Assembly (NCBI GenBank): GCA_010094025.1 | Contig: ML991817.1 | Location: forward strand, 1 to 64,000 | Direction: 5' to 3' | Source of the DNA: Viridothelium virens | Taxonomy: Eukaryota; Ascomycota; Dothideomycetes; Trypetheliales; Trypetheliaceae | DNA length: 64,000 nt | Part shown: one piece after another, positions 12,370 to 23,693 of the stretch | How positions within the stretch are numbered: the first letter of the stretch is position 1 | Layout: every line of letters begins with the position of its first letter | Notes under the pieces: generated by a model | Told to the model about the DNA's origin: nothing | Seen by the model: only the letters and a program-made list of their open reading frames with translations | Databases searched by the model: none | Made by a program: the position numbers and the translations under genes

Positions 12370-13134
12370 TTAATTGGGCAATTGGGGGTTACTAACCATG
12401 TAGATTTTGCCCACTCTCACACCCATCTCAGCCTCCTTTCCCATATCAATATTCCTTACTTTCAAGAATATTAACCGCCCCAACTCTCTGCGCTCTCCTG
12501 GGTATAAAAAATCTCCATATCGCACTATTAGCTCGTTCGATCCACTGACCGTATCCAAGTGATCCCACCATTTCTGATGTTGTCCCCCCAGCTTACAGTT
12601 ACGCCAAGAACGATCGAAGTAGTCCATAAAATTGCGGACGAGATATTTAAATTGAGGTTCATCGTTCGTATGAAAGACGATCAAGATACGGTCCAGAGAA
12701 GGGAAGATCGCTTTTGAACGCATTGCTCGGGTGATGCGAAGGACGTCGTTCCGCGGGACTAGTTTTGGCCCTCCCCCCAGGTGAGTCATCCTCACCCAGC
12801 GGAGGGACAGGTGCCAGGGGGTTACATAGCGCTGGACATCGAAGTCAGGAAAAGGTTTCTGCACACCGGTGAAGACGAGGGAATGGATGGCATTTCGCTG
12901 TGTAGATGTCAATTTGTCTAGAGCTTTGCATGCAACGAACATTGAGCTGGTGAAGACGTGATGCGTGCGTCGAAACATCAGGATTTGAGCCTCAGAGTAG
13001 ATCTGGCGGCAAGTCTGGAGAATGTTGAGGCGTGCGCGATTACTCGTGAGGGGGTCCTCTTGGGAATTGTCGCAGATGAACTCGTACACCTGGTTACGGA
13101 TTTCTCCAGGAAGATCCAAGAAAGTCAGGGGCAT
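12370..13134 (-). CDS. LPxEIRN-type fungal protein (F-box-like N-terminus)
   Basis: Single-exon protein of 254 residues starting at the ATG at 13134. It opens with FLDLPGEIRNQVYEF and continues with LNILQTCRQIYSEA, the hallmark pair of a large, poorly understood family in filamentous ascomycetes. The first motif resembles a degenerate F-box or 2EXR helix, so a role as a substrate adaptor is possible but unproven. The rest is a mixed alpha/beta region with no catalytic motif that I recognise. A shorter relative lies at 16117-16503 and a more distant DUF7730-like protein at 23694-25223, so this 13 kb stretch holds three related designs. Confidence 0.7.
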   Translation of the reverse strand: MPLTFLDLPGEIRNQVYEFICDNSQEDPLTSNRARLNILQTCRQIYSEAQILMFRRTHHVFTSSMFVACKALDKLTSTQRNAIHSLVFTGVQKPFPDFDVQRYVTPWHLSLRWVRMTHLGGGPKLVPRNDVLRITRAMRSKAIFPSLDRILIVFHTNDEPQFKYLVRNFMDYFDRSWRNCKLGGQHQKWWDHLDTVSGSNELIVRYGDFLYPGERRELGRLIFLKVRNIDMGKEAEMGVRVGKIYMVSNPQLPN

Positions 13135-13683
13135 TGTGCATCAAATATGTGAGAAAATGCTATGCGCAGGTTGAAAAAGTATTTTCTTGATGTTGATAAA
13201 ATGGTGATGGGAGCTTGTAGATTTAGCTATGGAGGCGAGAACCTTTGTATATTCTAACTGTAGTTGTTGATCACGACCATCACTCGTAATCACGTGGTAG
13301 GATTACCTTCCAACTCACATGCAACAAACATGTTCGATTTTATTTCCCTTCTGACGAAGCATACACAAAGAGCTAGTTTTAGATCTCTTCGTTGTGCAGC
13401 TAACAACCCTTGTCAATGAGAAGGACTTGGAGATAGACGGAAATATCTTTGTTCTGCCATACTTTGTCAACAGACGCAGATCCTCGCAGCTGAATTTCGA
13501 AACGGTGATAGGAGTGGAAGATTACAAAATGCTGACGATTATTATGATTACGGAATGAAACTTACCTCCGAGAACGAATTCGCATTAAGACCAAACGGAT
13601 CGTTCCAACGATGAAGATGGTATTGTCGATTTTGTCGCTGAGCAAGAATGGTAATACTAACTTCAAAAATCGATGGATTCGAT
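13135..13683. other. Intergenic, no gene seen
   Basis: 5' flank of the LPxEIRN gene and 3' flank of the lactonase gene, both transcribed leftward. The lactonase could carry a 3' intron here: a GTATCT donor follows the codons for RDFAG at its C-terminus, which would alter only the last few residues. Confidence 0.45.
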
Positions 13684-14802
13684 CTAGAATGCAAAGATAC
13701 CTGCAAAGTCTCGCAAAAACCTCCACATGCCTTTCCCTTTCCAGGCCTTCTCTATCCATGCATTCGCGTCCTCAGGAAACTCGTCCACGACATCTTTAAG
13801 ACTCCAATCATGTGCCATCACTGTCAGAATCTGGCTGTGTCCATCGAGCTCCTCGATTTTCTGGATTGTCGCTCTCAATTCGCTGTAGTTGGCAGCATAC
13901 TTCGTATCATGTTTGGGATGCTCAGGTGGATTCTGAAATTCAAGGATGTGCTCAAGTGGTGATTCATTCCGCATAATAGGTTGGAACAAATGGCCAGGAC
14001 ATAGACCAGGATGGGTATTGGGTGATGGTGAGGGCATCATAAATTCCGGCAATGGCTGATACACCGAGGGGCGAACTTCGCCAGCGTGATTGGCTGTGTC
14101 ACCGCACATATGAATGAATGTCGCACCTGGGCTTGGCGTCGTACGGGCCAGGCCACTGAGATGTCCGATAGCATGGCCGGGTGAGTCGAGTATGTAGAAG
14201 CTGCCATCTTTGAAATAGTCAAAGGCTTTGAACTGCGCGATCTGGAGACTATCACTGGAAAAGTCAATTTCTCGCAGCTCTCGACCGGCATAGTCCGACT
14301 GTAGAATAGGACTATTTGGGTCGGTAGGGAAACCAGGAAAGAAGTTTGACTCTACACCAGGGCCCACTATAAGCTTCGTGGTTGGTGGGAAGGTAGAAGG
14401 ATCCCCGATGTGATCCCAGTGGAAATGGCTCCAGATCAGCCCCTCCACCTCTTCCAGCCTTACCCCATTGTCTCGAAGGATCTCTGAAATGTTCTTTTTT
14501 ACCTCGATTCGTTTGATAACTCCAGAGTCGACCAGTTCTTGTAGTCCGCAGGCAGGCGCAGTGTTCCACCAGTCCTTCCTCAGGCCCAGATCAAAGAGCA
14601 ACTTTCGCCCACTCGGATGTTCTATCAAAAATGCCCAGGTACCAGCATCAAAGTTGTCAAATCCTTTGATTGCCGGTTGCCAAATCGTTCGTGCCGGAGC
14701 GCCTAGTAGCCTCACTGTAGTGTCGATGATCCGAACCTTAACGAATATTTCCGAATCTGGAATTTCTAATGGAGGTGGAGACTTTGCTTGCTCGGTAGTC
14801 AT
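13684..14802 (-). CDS. Metallo-beta-lactamase-fold hydrolase, AHL-lactonase-like
   Basis: Protein of 372 residues from the ATG at 14802. It carries the dinuclear zinc signature: SHFHWDHIGD (His126, His128, Asp130, His131), DSPGHAIGH (His209) and CGDTANHAG (Asp234), with a late AHD. The order and spacing match fungal lactonase-like proteins related to bacterial N-acyl-homoserine lactonases (AiiA type). Likely cytosolic: no signal peptide or membrane segment is visible. The natural substrate could be a lactone of fungal or bacterial origin. The last residues (GIFAF) may be intron readthrough, so the C-terminus is uncertain. Confidence 0.85.
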   Translation of the reverse strand: MTTEQAKSPPPLEIPDSEIFVKVRIIDTTVRLLGAPARTIWQPAIKGFDNFDAGTWAFLIEHPSGRKLLFDLGLRKDWWNTAPACGLQELVDSGVIKRIEVKKNISEILRDNGVRLEEVEGLIWSHFHWDHIGDPSTFPPTTKLIVGPGVESNFFPGFPTDPNSPILQSDYAGRELREIDFSSDSLQIAQFKAFDYFKDGSFYILDSPGHAIGHLSGLARTTPSPGATFIHMCGDTANHAGEVRPSVYQPLPEFMMPSPSPNTHPGLCPGHLFQPIMRNESPLEHILEFQNPPEHPKHDTKYAANYSELRATIQKIEELDGHSQILTVMAHDWSLKDVVDEFPEDANAWIEKAWKGKGMWRFLRDFAGIFAF

Positions 14803-16116
14803 CCCAGAATGTAGAGGAAAGTGAAAATTGCAAGACTGCTACGAGGGCGGATTTCATAATTGCAAGAGCTTCAAGGCTTGTCTAAGAGGGGCTCTCTTCT
14901 CTCTCAGCGCTGTTCAGGAAGGAACACGAGGTGCAGGCGGAAGAAAGTGGCTGAAAGCGGAGAAATCGCACACCTATCCTATCTAATCCTCCGCAGGACA
15001 GCCATGGCCAAAACTTTCACCAAGGGTTAGGCGGAGCTCGGATAGGAGATTGCTGCAATCAATCATTTCCCGGCGGCTACGCCATGGGGTCCCAGCCTCG
15101 CTAACCGGCGAACGCTCCTAAACCCTAATAAAAGCTTGTTTCTGACGTCAAAGCAATACAAAGTCAGGCCACGTTGAACGAAACCTCACCATGCACACAC
15201 TGGCGACAACGGGAGACGATCTAACGAGCAGCTCTAGAGGCTTAGCTTCGTCGGCATGATCTAGCAACGTGAATCGTCATCCAGCTTTACCTCGCTTTCT
15301 GGAGAAGGCTAGCTGAGGCCTAACCTTGGACTTTGCCGTAATTCGTGCTTACTCTACTGAGAGGGTAACATGTACATGGCGCTGAAGGTTTAGTAGCTCC
15401 CGCGTACCGATCTATTCTCAGCTCTCGAGAGTGTCACGATTGCTGTCAAGTGTGCCCCAACACCGAACTGGTATCATCGACTTGGAGGTCGAGACCCAAC
15501 TCTACGCTATTTCTGCCTAGATGATGCCTGCTGCGATTCGACATATCGAAAGGGGTCCGTGATGAAACCAGGAGTATGGTGGTTTGATGCCGCCGATGGA
15601 AAAAAAGTAAACCTCGGTGGCGGATTGCACTCCGTCTTTGGCGGATTCATCCCGGAGACGAACTTTTGCAGACTTCATCTCTTGGTCGAGGATGTTGAGC
15701 GATGAGGATGTGAGTGAGGTAAACCACTGAGCGAGACTATACCAGTAGGGGACGATCAAGTTTCTGCTGAGGATTTCTCAGCTTGTACGATGAAGAAGTA
15801 GGATGGCGGGCTCTGTAACTGGTACTTTTTGATTCGCGGTGCTCTACCTTTCCCTTGTTTCTGGTACTGTCCCATCTTGTAGAAAGCCAACGATTCGTAA
15901 GGCATTTACTGGTAGAATCCCATATCCGTTTTCACACAGATACCAGCCAAGACAATCCCGACTTAATTTTGGTGGCCTATGAATTCCGACCCTCCCATTA
16001 ATGTGGGTGTAAAGGTAGTTATGGATGTGATCTACCGATCGAACCGTGTGCCGTTGTAGAGTTAGATCTGATGGGAAACTCGCGAATCTGTTGAGCATTG
16101 CTCATCGAATTTGCCG
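14803..16116. other. Intergenic, no gene seen
   Basis: About 1.3 kb with short open frames only. A minus-strand open frame at 15844-16098 lies just downstream of the short LPxEIRN gene and could be a second exon of it, but I found no splice pair that keeps the frame. Confidence 0.5.
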
Positions 16117-16503
16117 TCAATAATATTTCTTACGTACGAGCTTAAAAGCAGCCCTGAAAGTATGCCCAGCGCTCAATAATCCAGCCCAAGGTCCCCTCTC
16201 ATTCGGTGCAAAAATTGGTTCAGGTACGACGACAACAACCGAGCGGACAAGTTTGCAGGACTCTTCTGAAAGGAGACGAAGTCCTTTTAAGGCTATCAGA
16301 CCGAAACGGCGGCTGTCGTGAAAGATATGATTGGTGTTGGCGAAGGCGATTACGTGCACTTCATTGTAGATTTGGCGACACGTGAGAAGTAGATTTAGAT
16401 TTTGGGAGGAGGGCATCGAGAGGTCTGGTCGCTGAGCTGGACTGTAAAAGTACTCGTAAATTGAGTTGCGTATCTCTGGTGCGAGCTCAAGAAAGTTCAC
16501 CAT
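16117..16503 (-). CDS. Short LPxEIRN-type protein, possibly truncated
   Basis: A 128-residue frame from the ATG at 16503. It begins FLELAPEIRNSIYEY and has LNLLLTCRQIYNEV, so it is a relative of the 254-residue protein at 12370-13134, but it stops about halfway along. A GTAAGA donor lies at the end of the frame next to an ACAG acceptor 46 nt on. The minus-strand frame beyond does not join in phase, so either the exon structure is more complex or the gene is decayed. Function unknown; the family's role as an F-box-like adaptor is only a guess. Confidence 0.55.
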   Translation of the reverse strand: MVNFLELAPEIRNSIYEYFYSPAQRPDLSMPSSQNLNLLLTCRQIYNEVHVIAFANTNHIFHDSRRFGLIALKGLRLLSEESCKLVRSVVVVVPEPIFAPNERGPWAGLLSAGHTFRAAFKLVRKKYY

Positions 16504-17095
16504 GATTGCTTTAGTGATGTTGGTATGTAGGGCGATGAGGACGCAGAAATTTCCAAGCAGATCATGATTTTTCCTGGGGCTCTACTGGCCTTAGCAGAGT
16601 ATAAGTAGAGCAACGAAGGGTCATTAAGGTGAGGGCAGCAGGGCATGGGATGGGTGAGCTGTATACATAGCAGTGGCTTCCGTGACCACCGCGACCACCG
16701 CATGACCGAGCAATACATTCACAATGATCGGGCGCAATGTTTTGAATCACGGAGCTCTGAAATCACAACCTTGAGATTCATGGAGTTTTCGGGTCCTATC
16801 TGTTTCTTCAACGAAGTGTGAAGGTTAGATCCAAAACTTGTATAGCTCACCTTTCATTCTATGAGGTAAACATATACATGCGTGATTGCTGGAGGATGAG
16901 AGTCACCAGGTCACCTTTCCCTCAACTCCTCCCCGACTTTTGGATCAACGGATTCGATGTGTGACACATAGGCAGGAGAAGGGGTAAAAGTCATCGTAGA
17001 AGTATGGAATTGCCTCTAGGATAGGAGAAAAGCACACTAACAGGCCCTAGGGAACACCCATAATGCCAATGAAACAGATCTTCCACAATCACTGT
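16504..17095. other. Intergenic, no gene seen
   Basis: Promoter side of the short LPxEIRN gene and 3' side of MRC1, both read leftward. Short frames only. Confidence 0.6.
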
Positions 17096-20000
17096 TTATT
17101 CGAATCCCCCAGAACCACCGCCTAATCCCCTTAACACTCCTCTCCGCATCCCCGCCACCTTTCTCACTCCCTCCTTCCTCTTCCTCTCCGCCTCCTCAAC
17201 AACGCTCCTCCTTTCCGCCTCCCTCGCCGCGTAATTGATACTACTCTTCTTCGACCCACCCCTCCGCACCGCTCCCGTCCCCATCTCCTCTGTCACCGCC
17301 GACGCTCTCGACTTTGCCGAGTCCGAATGTGTCGAAGCGACAGACGAGGTGGTCGTAGCTCGACGCAAGAGACTTGGCACCTTGAAGCCAGGTGTGCTGT
17401 TCTTGTTTGGCGCGTGGAAGGCGAGGCCCGTGGCGCTCTCGGTGTCGGAGAGCATGGACGAGCTGGAGCGCTTGAGGGAGAGGCGGTCGATGATGGGGTT
17501 GGCGGAGGAGCGGCGAGACTCCAGAGGAGCGGGCTTAGGGGGTTTCATTAGGGGTTTGGCGAATACGGCATCGTCTTCTGGCTGTGTCATGATCTCAGGA
17601 GTCTCTTCATTTTCGGAGGCGGAGTTTCCGGGTTCGGAATCGGAGATTGGGGTTTCAGGCACGGATTGCTGGTCGTCTATCAAAAAGCTAAGTGTCTCCC
17701 TGACTTCGGCGAGGTTTGAAGGTTTCTTTCCCTGGTTCGTACGACGCATCTGTGCTGGAGGCCTTGTGAGGACGTCGTCATTGGAACGTTTGCGCTTCAA
17801 GGTCGTCTCATTCGAGGCAGGAACCTGAGTCTCCGACGCTCGCAGAGGTGGCCCAACATTGGAAGTTTGTGAATCTGGTACAGGGGCGTCATCTTCTGGT
17901 GAATTGAAGAAATCAACCTCATCCTCTTCCTCATGATCTTCAACTGCACGAAGGAAGGCTGCCTTTTTTGGGTTCTCTGCAATCTTGCCAAGATTCTCAT
18001 CGTCTTGCAGTAGGGCCTTCCGCTGACGCGCGAATTCGCGCTGTCTGCGGCGGCGACGTGCTTCGACATCGTCATCAGAGTCCGAGAGCTCAAAGTCTGC
18101 ACCTCGCTTCTTGCGAAGACCTCCATTGGCGATATCGCGATAAAGCTTCTCGACTTCCTTTTCATCGCGGACGCGTTCCTTATCACTGTCATACACGTCA
18201 GTATCAGACAGGCAGACTGTATCGGATCTTCTCGTTCTAGACCGGATATCTTCCAGGTCAGACTTACGCGAAGAAAGCAGCTAATTCACGCTCGTTTAGC
18301 TTCACATCACTATCATCAATAACCTTCTTCATCTCTTCATCCTCTCCGCCACTTTCATCGTCACTTGCACCTCCAAGACCGGCGTATTCATCTTCAGATT
18401 CTTCAGCTTGTTCCTCAAACATGTCCTTTGCATCACTTTTCTTCTTGTCAAATACCTTGACTGGGGGCTTTTTAGCGGCAGTTCGCATAACGTCGAAGGC
18501 GTTGGCCGAAATCTCGAATTCGTCCTCGTCATGTCTCTGCGCATCTTGTCCTGCTTCTTCTTCGTCCACATCAGAGAATTCAGCGTTGACGTCCGTCTTG
18601 CGCCGAAGACGTTCCCACTGCTTGGTTTGGGGCGACTGTGTTAGTGCAACTGTATCGACTGTTGAATGAGGCATTGCCTCTTCAGCTCGTGGGGATCGAG
18701 AGAGCTCAAAGCCAAAATCTTGAGTTGGGTCTGGAACTTCAGAGTACTCGGTAGCAGCGTATTTCGCGGTCTTAGCTGTGGCCGGTGTTTGTCTTTTAGT
18801 TCCATTTTCTCGAGCGGGTTTCCGTGGGGTCTCGGCTTGACTGTCGAAGACTATCGGATCCTGTGTAGACTGAGCCATGGCTGCGTCAAAATCAGGTAAG
18901 GTCGGAGGCGGTAGCTGGCGGAGAAATGCCATTGAGTCCTGCTCGGTCTCACCGTTCTCGGTCCCCTGCCATTGGCTCTGTTCCGCATCCATAGTGGCTG
19001 CAAACATTTGCGTCATACTTAAAGGTGCAGGCGCAGAGACAAGACCTAAGTTAAGATCTCCGCTTGCCGGATCCTCCAAGTTCTCAGCTTCGTGCCCCAG
19101 TGCTTGTTCTTCTTCTTCTTCGTCGTCGTCGTCAATGACCCGATTCTTCCTCGCCCTCATCCGTGTTGCATGAACGACAATTGGGGCTTCGTTATCAGAA
19201 GCTTCTTCACTGGCGCGTTTCTGCCGCTCACTGAGCTCTTCCGTGTCGTCTTGCATGCTCTCATCTCCGTCAGAATCTTCAGCTTCGTTGTCAAGCAAAC
19301 CGTCACCTCCGGCAGCGCTACCTTCCTCGTCATCTGCATCCTCTGCGACCTCTTCCGCGTCTTCTTCGTCATCGTTGTCATCTTCTGAACCGGAAAGCTC
19401 GATGACTTTTTCCTGTTCATTTTCGTTGCTTGCCTGAGACCTTTCGTCTTCATATTCCTCGTCGCTACTGGGCAAGCCGTCTCCACCATCCTCTCCATCA
19501 TTCTTTGCGGCATCCTTTTCTTTCTTCGACAGTTCCTGTGCTTCCTGCCTTGCTTTCTCCAATAAGTTCTCAACCATGAGTTGCTCCTTCTGCTTCTCTT
19601 CTTCAGTCGGAATGTAGACCCCTTTGGCTCTGAGCTCATCAAGCCTCTCATCTCGTTCCTTGCGGGCTTGATCACGCGCTCGTCTTGATAGTAATGCTTG
19701 CAATTCAGTTAGAGTCATGGAAGATTTCCCTTTTGCTCTACTCTTTCCGGGTGACTTGAGATGTGCCAAAGCCTTCAATGTTCGCATGACACTAGGTTCC
19801 GTCTTCTTGATTGTAGGCATCTTGTCAAAGATTGCAAGCCCCTTGTCAATGATTTCGATGTCATCTTCCGAATCAGAATGCTGTCTAGAGAACGCTCTCG
19901 ACATTTTAGGGGGAACAATGGGGACAGCCTTGAGCTGGACTTCTTGCTGCTTAGGCTTTGGATCGAATGATCTGCTAAGATCTACATCACCCCTGATTGG

Positions 20001-21242
20001 AGCTTTCCCCTTGTCAATCTTTGGCCTGGGCTGCGAAAACATAATTTCAGACGACGGAAGGTTGTCATCGCTGTCTTCTTGGATGAGATACGAGTAATCA
20101 ACCTGTGGCTCGACGGTCGTTTTTTCGACTCTCCGATCTTCTGACTTCGACTCTGGTGCAGTTGGTGGGCTCGACGGGGGAGTTTCGGCGTCTTTGCTTA
20201 TTTCCATGTCTGAAGAGCCGGCCGCAGAATTGAGAGCGCTCGCACTGCTATCCCCAACTACGAGGGACTGTTTGTTCTCTTGAACCCCCGCTTTCACAGA
20301 ACGAAAGTTGAACCTGGTGAACAGGTCTTCCTTGCGAAATTTCTTTTTGGTCTGAGCTGAATGAGCAAGTTGCTGATTGCGACTGATCCGCTGTGTCTCT
20401 CGATTCATCTCTTCTAAGGCCTTCTTGCTAGCCTTTCGTGTAGGTCGAGCCTCTTGTGTGAGCTTCCTGGCAGAGTATCCTTGTTCATCGCTGTCCGTCT
20501 CTGGTGCATCGATAACTCTTGGTCGACGCACCTTGGCCTTGCCAGGCCTTGGCTTGGGAGAGATTTCCTCTTCATGTAGGTCTTCAATTTCCTCTCTATG
20601 TTGTTCTTCTTCTTTAGCAAGTCTCTCCGCTCGCTTTTTGGCGATCAGCTCCTGTAGTCTGGACTGGATGCGTGGCTTCTCAGCTTCACTAGAACTTTCG
20701 TGGAACGGCCTATTATGCTTCGGGCTAGAGTTTCGCGATGTCCCGGCGGACTTGATCGTAGGCGTCTGAGGTTTCGCTCTATTGTCAGGAGGAAGCGGTG
20801 AGGACTCTGCAGCCTGGACGTCGCCCATGTCTGCTTCTGAGGCGGGACCTAGCAAGTCGGCGCTTAGGCTCTTATTGCTAGGACTCGCGGAAGCCTCCGC
20901 TCCACCGATGTTATTCGTATCTTGAGCTGCGTCTTGTGCCTTCAGAGAACCCTGTTTCTTTCCCAATAGCCGTTGCCGCATGAGTTGATATGCGGTTTTG
21001 CCATCCATCTCCTCTTCAGATTCGCTTCCATCCCTCGCGGCTTGTCGCTGTAATCCCGCAGCTAGTCCGGTCCTGAATCGTTTCATAGGGACTTCATCAT
21101 CGCTGTCGCTGCTACTGGAAGATTTTTCTACGTTTTGCAGAGAGTTATTGCTTGAATTGTAGATCATGTCGTCCAGATGTGCCGGAGTTTGCTGACTGGT
21201 CAATGGCGATCGAGGTGAGTCTGATAGAGCCATGCGCTCCAT
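17096..21242 (-). CDS. MRC1: Mediator of replication checkpoint Mrc1 (claspin orthologue)
   Basis: Acidic, largely disordered protein of 1354 residues that travels with the replisome and passes the stalled-fork signal to the Rad53/Cds1 kinase. Exon 1 is 18268-21242 and exon 2 is 17096-18185. The 82-nt intron (GTAAGT...GACAG) joins ELAAFFA to DKERVRDEKE in phase. The conserved Mrc1 block with TLTELQALLSRRARDQ and DELRAKGVYIPTEEEK sits near residues 520-560. About twelve SQ/TQ sites (for example FSQP, MTQM, STQD, LTQSP, DSQTS, MTQPED) fit phosphorylation by Mec1/Tel1-type kinases. The start is the first ATG of the frame. A TTTGCAG acceptor-like sequence just upstream leaves room for a further 5' exon, but I found no matching one. 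MluI-box-like sites lie about 230 bases upstream. Confidence 0.88.
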
Positions 21243-23693
21243 ATTGTCTGCCTCTGATCTGCTAGTCTTCTGCAAATCAGTGCAGCGTTGTTTTGAACAT
21301 CCTGATTAAAAGGTGAAAATGCTCTTCGTGCTCATGCAGTCCAATTGCGTTTCGTGTTATGATCGAGCAAGGTGCAATTGACAAGATAGCCCAAAGAGAG
21401 AGAAGTACGCCTATCAATATCTTTCGATGTGTAGGTAGCCCTGGATGTAGTCTCGTGGAGTTGCAAAGCAACGCGAGACGCGTCCAGACGCGACATGCAG
21501 GCTGGGGGTGCCTTCACTTGGCCCAAGCTCCTCGACTACCCCGCTTCCCGCTTCCCGCTTGGACACACCACACTTACAGTACCTCACCCTGGGCACTCTT
21601 TGGCCGTACGTACCGCATCTACAATCTACCTACCTAGTAGGTCCTCAGGAAACAAGTTGGACACCTACTCACATTGGTGACGCTAGTTCTGCGCACATAA
21701 TGGAGCTCTGGAAGTTTTGACATTAATCACAAAGTGGTATGATTTGTCGACAAACCTTCCGAAGTATCCTTCGTTCGGATACGAAGTACGCGTTCCTGCT
21801 TACTCGGTAGAATGCTGGAGAATGCCTGCGCCATTGCGATGTTTTACACATCGTTACGAAGTCGATCCCTTCTACGCAGAGAGCACGAGTGAAGAGAAGG
21901 AAGACTTTCCCTGGATGAAAGGAGCTGACCTGGCTTGCTGGCTATGTCCTTTACTCTACCTAGGGAGGACGTGCATAAGCCCCGCAGCCTGTCTCACACG
22001 TTTTGCGCTGTTCTTCCGTCGCTTTCTTTGTCAGTTTGGCAATCTCACAGCCAGATTAAAATCAATCAGATCTTTCTTCGACGCTGCTACTTAACTGTAT
22101 GGTAATCAATCGTTCCAATGTCTGAGAGGAAAGTCATCTCCATGTGGTACCCTCCCGACTTCGGTCCTGTCGATCTGGCGAAACGGCACCGGGGTCCTCG
22201 ACAAGGTGGCCCTAAGTGTATACCTGTTCGGCCTTGGCTCCTTTCTCTATGAAACTTGTCTCCTGCGGCAACTTCATCTACAACGGTTGGACATTTGATT
22301 CGTAGAAGGAAACTACGGACATGAAATATTGTGATAATACTATTTACCGATTCTATATTCGCTGTCCCTCTTGCTCCTCCGAGAATTGATTCCGTACCGA
22401 TCCCAAACATATGATCTACGAGTGTGAGCATGGGTTCCAACGTAATTTTTGAGCCGTGGCGTGCGGCTGTGCCAGCCGAGGAGATAGAGGAAGAGTGTTT
22501 GGACGATCTAGAGTGCGAAGAGGCAGAGTATGGTATCATAGAAGAGCTTGTAGCGAGGCTTTTAGATGAGAAGACGGAATTGAGAATCGCAGATGCCCTC
22601 GATGAGATTTGAAGCCGCGACACTCATACTGAGCGTTGGGTGACGAAGGAGAATTCGGAGGGTACTAAAGTGATGAGCGAGACTACAATAAATTTGCAGC
22701 TCGAGATCGAGGACGCTGAAGATATTGCAGCTACCCAGCAAGTTTTTTATTTCCCCTAAAACAGGCACGAATAAGTTGAGGAAGAGGAAGTTCGAGAGGT
22801 TGAGACGTCCACCAAAACAAGTGAGTGGACAATCCGAAAGCGAAAAAGGAAGCAGGAAACGGATCTCTTTGCTCAGCTCCGCGTCAGACCCAAAGATTGA
22901 GTAAATACTATCCTTATAAAGAGAGAGGTTCTTGCTAAGAAATTGGTTCGACCTGCGATGATATCCACGAATTTAGTAAACAGTTGAATGCGAAGGAACG
23001 ACCTTTAGAAAGAGTTAATAGTCCTTGGATTAGTGCTTCCATAGTAGACTGCTGATATATTCGTCAACGCCAGACTTATTCCTATTCGCTGCGTGTACCT
23101 TGTGTGTAATATAGCGGTATACGCTTAGACTACCCTATAATAGGCACTTTCCGCCGTGAGCATACCTGGTATGTTATCGGAGTGTGATCGTAACGAGAAA
23201 TCAAAGTGATCTGGAGACTGCGCCACGACCACGCCACCGTAGCTCCTAGCAAACACTCGTCCACTTGGCATCACTCACTTGCAGCCTTTCTTGCATTGAG
23301 ATGAACAAACAGGCGCAAATTCTACATCACAGTAGACGGCTGTCGATCAGCGCAAGCGATTTGCTGGTCTCTTTCACTTTGTTGTTCTCTTGACTTTCCA
23401 CCTCCGCCTAACAATCACGAACCCAAACACTTGTCATCAATAAATAAGCCTTACCATGGGTGGATAGATTTATCCTCAACGACTCATAGAGTCACATCAT
23501 CTCGCCCGCCCGTGCCGTCCCACGAAAATTCGTCACATCCACGAATCTGCCTTCCTCTGCGATCAAAGAGATGCAGATAAGCTTTATGTGACCGACTGCA
23601 GCAAGGCTGGGGATCTAGATCCCTCCTCAACTTTTCCCATTTAACTCTCGGTAATTTTCTGCTCTTTGCATCATCGTTACTGATACAGCAAGA
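21243..23693. other. Intergenic, mostly without a credible gene
   Basis: About 2.4 kb between MRC1 and the DUF7730-like gene. Open frames at 21717-22094 (+), 22087-22623 (-) and 22424-22612 (+) overlap or face each other and match nothing I know. The plus frame near 22424 is rich in Glu/Asp and could be an exon, but no gene model could be built. Confidence 0.45.
21471..21493. promoter_or_regulatory. Three MCB-like boxes upstream of MRC1
   Basis: ACGCGA (21471-21476), a perfect MluI cell-cycle box ACGCGT (21478-21483) and ACGCGA (21488-21493) stand in a row about 230-250 bases upstream of the MRC1 start. MBF (Mbp1/Swi6-type) binds ACGCGT to drive G1/S genes, and fission yeast mrc1 is an MBF target. 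G1/S control of this gene is a reasonable inference. Confidence 0.55.

Noticed and set aside
15844-16098. Minus-strand frame as exon 2 of the short LPxEIRN gene
   Set aside because: A GTAAGA...CAACAG intron is attractive, but none of the tested donor/acceptor pairs kept the frame.
17235-17828. 197-codon frame antisense to MRC1 exon 2
   Set aside because: It mirrors an acidic, low-complexity coding region and has no independent signal.
22087-22623. 178-codon minus-strand frame, overlapped by a Glu/Asp-rich plus-strand frame at 22424-22612
   Set aside because: Ser-rich low complexity, no known motif, no supporting splice signals, and the two strands compete. Not enough for a gene call.
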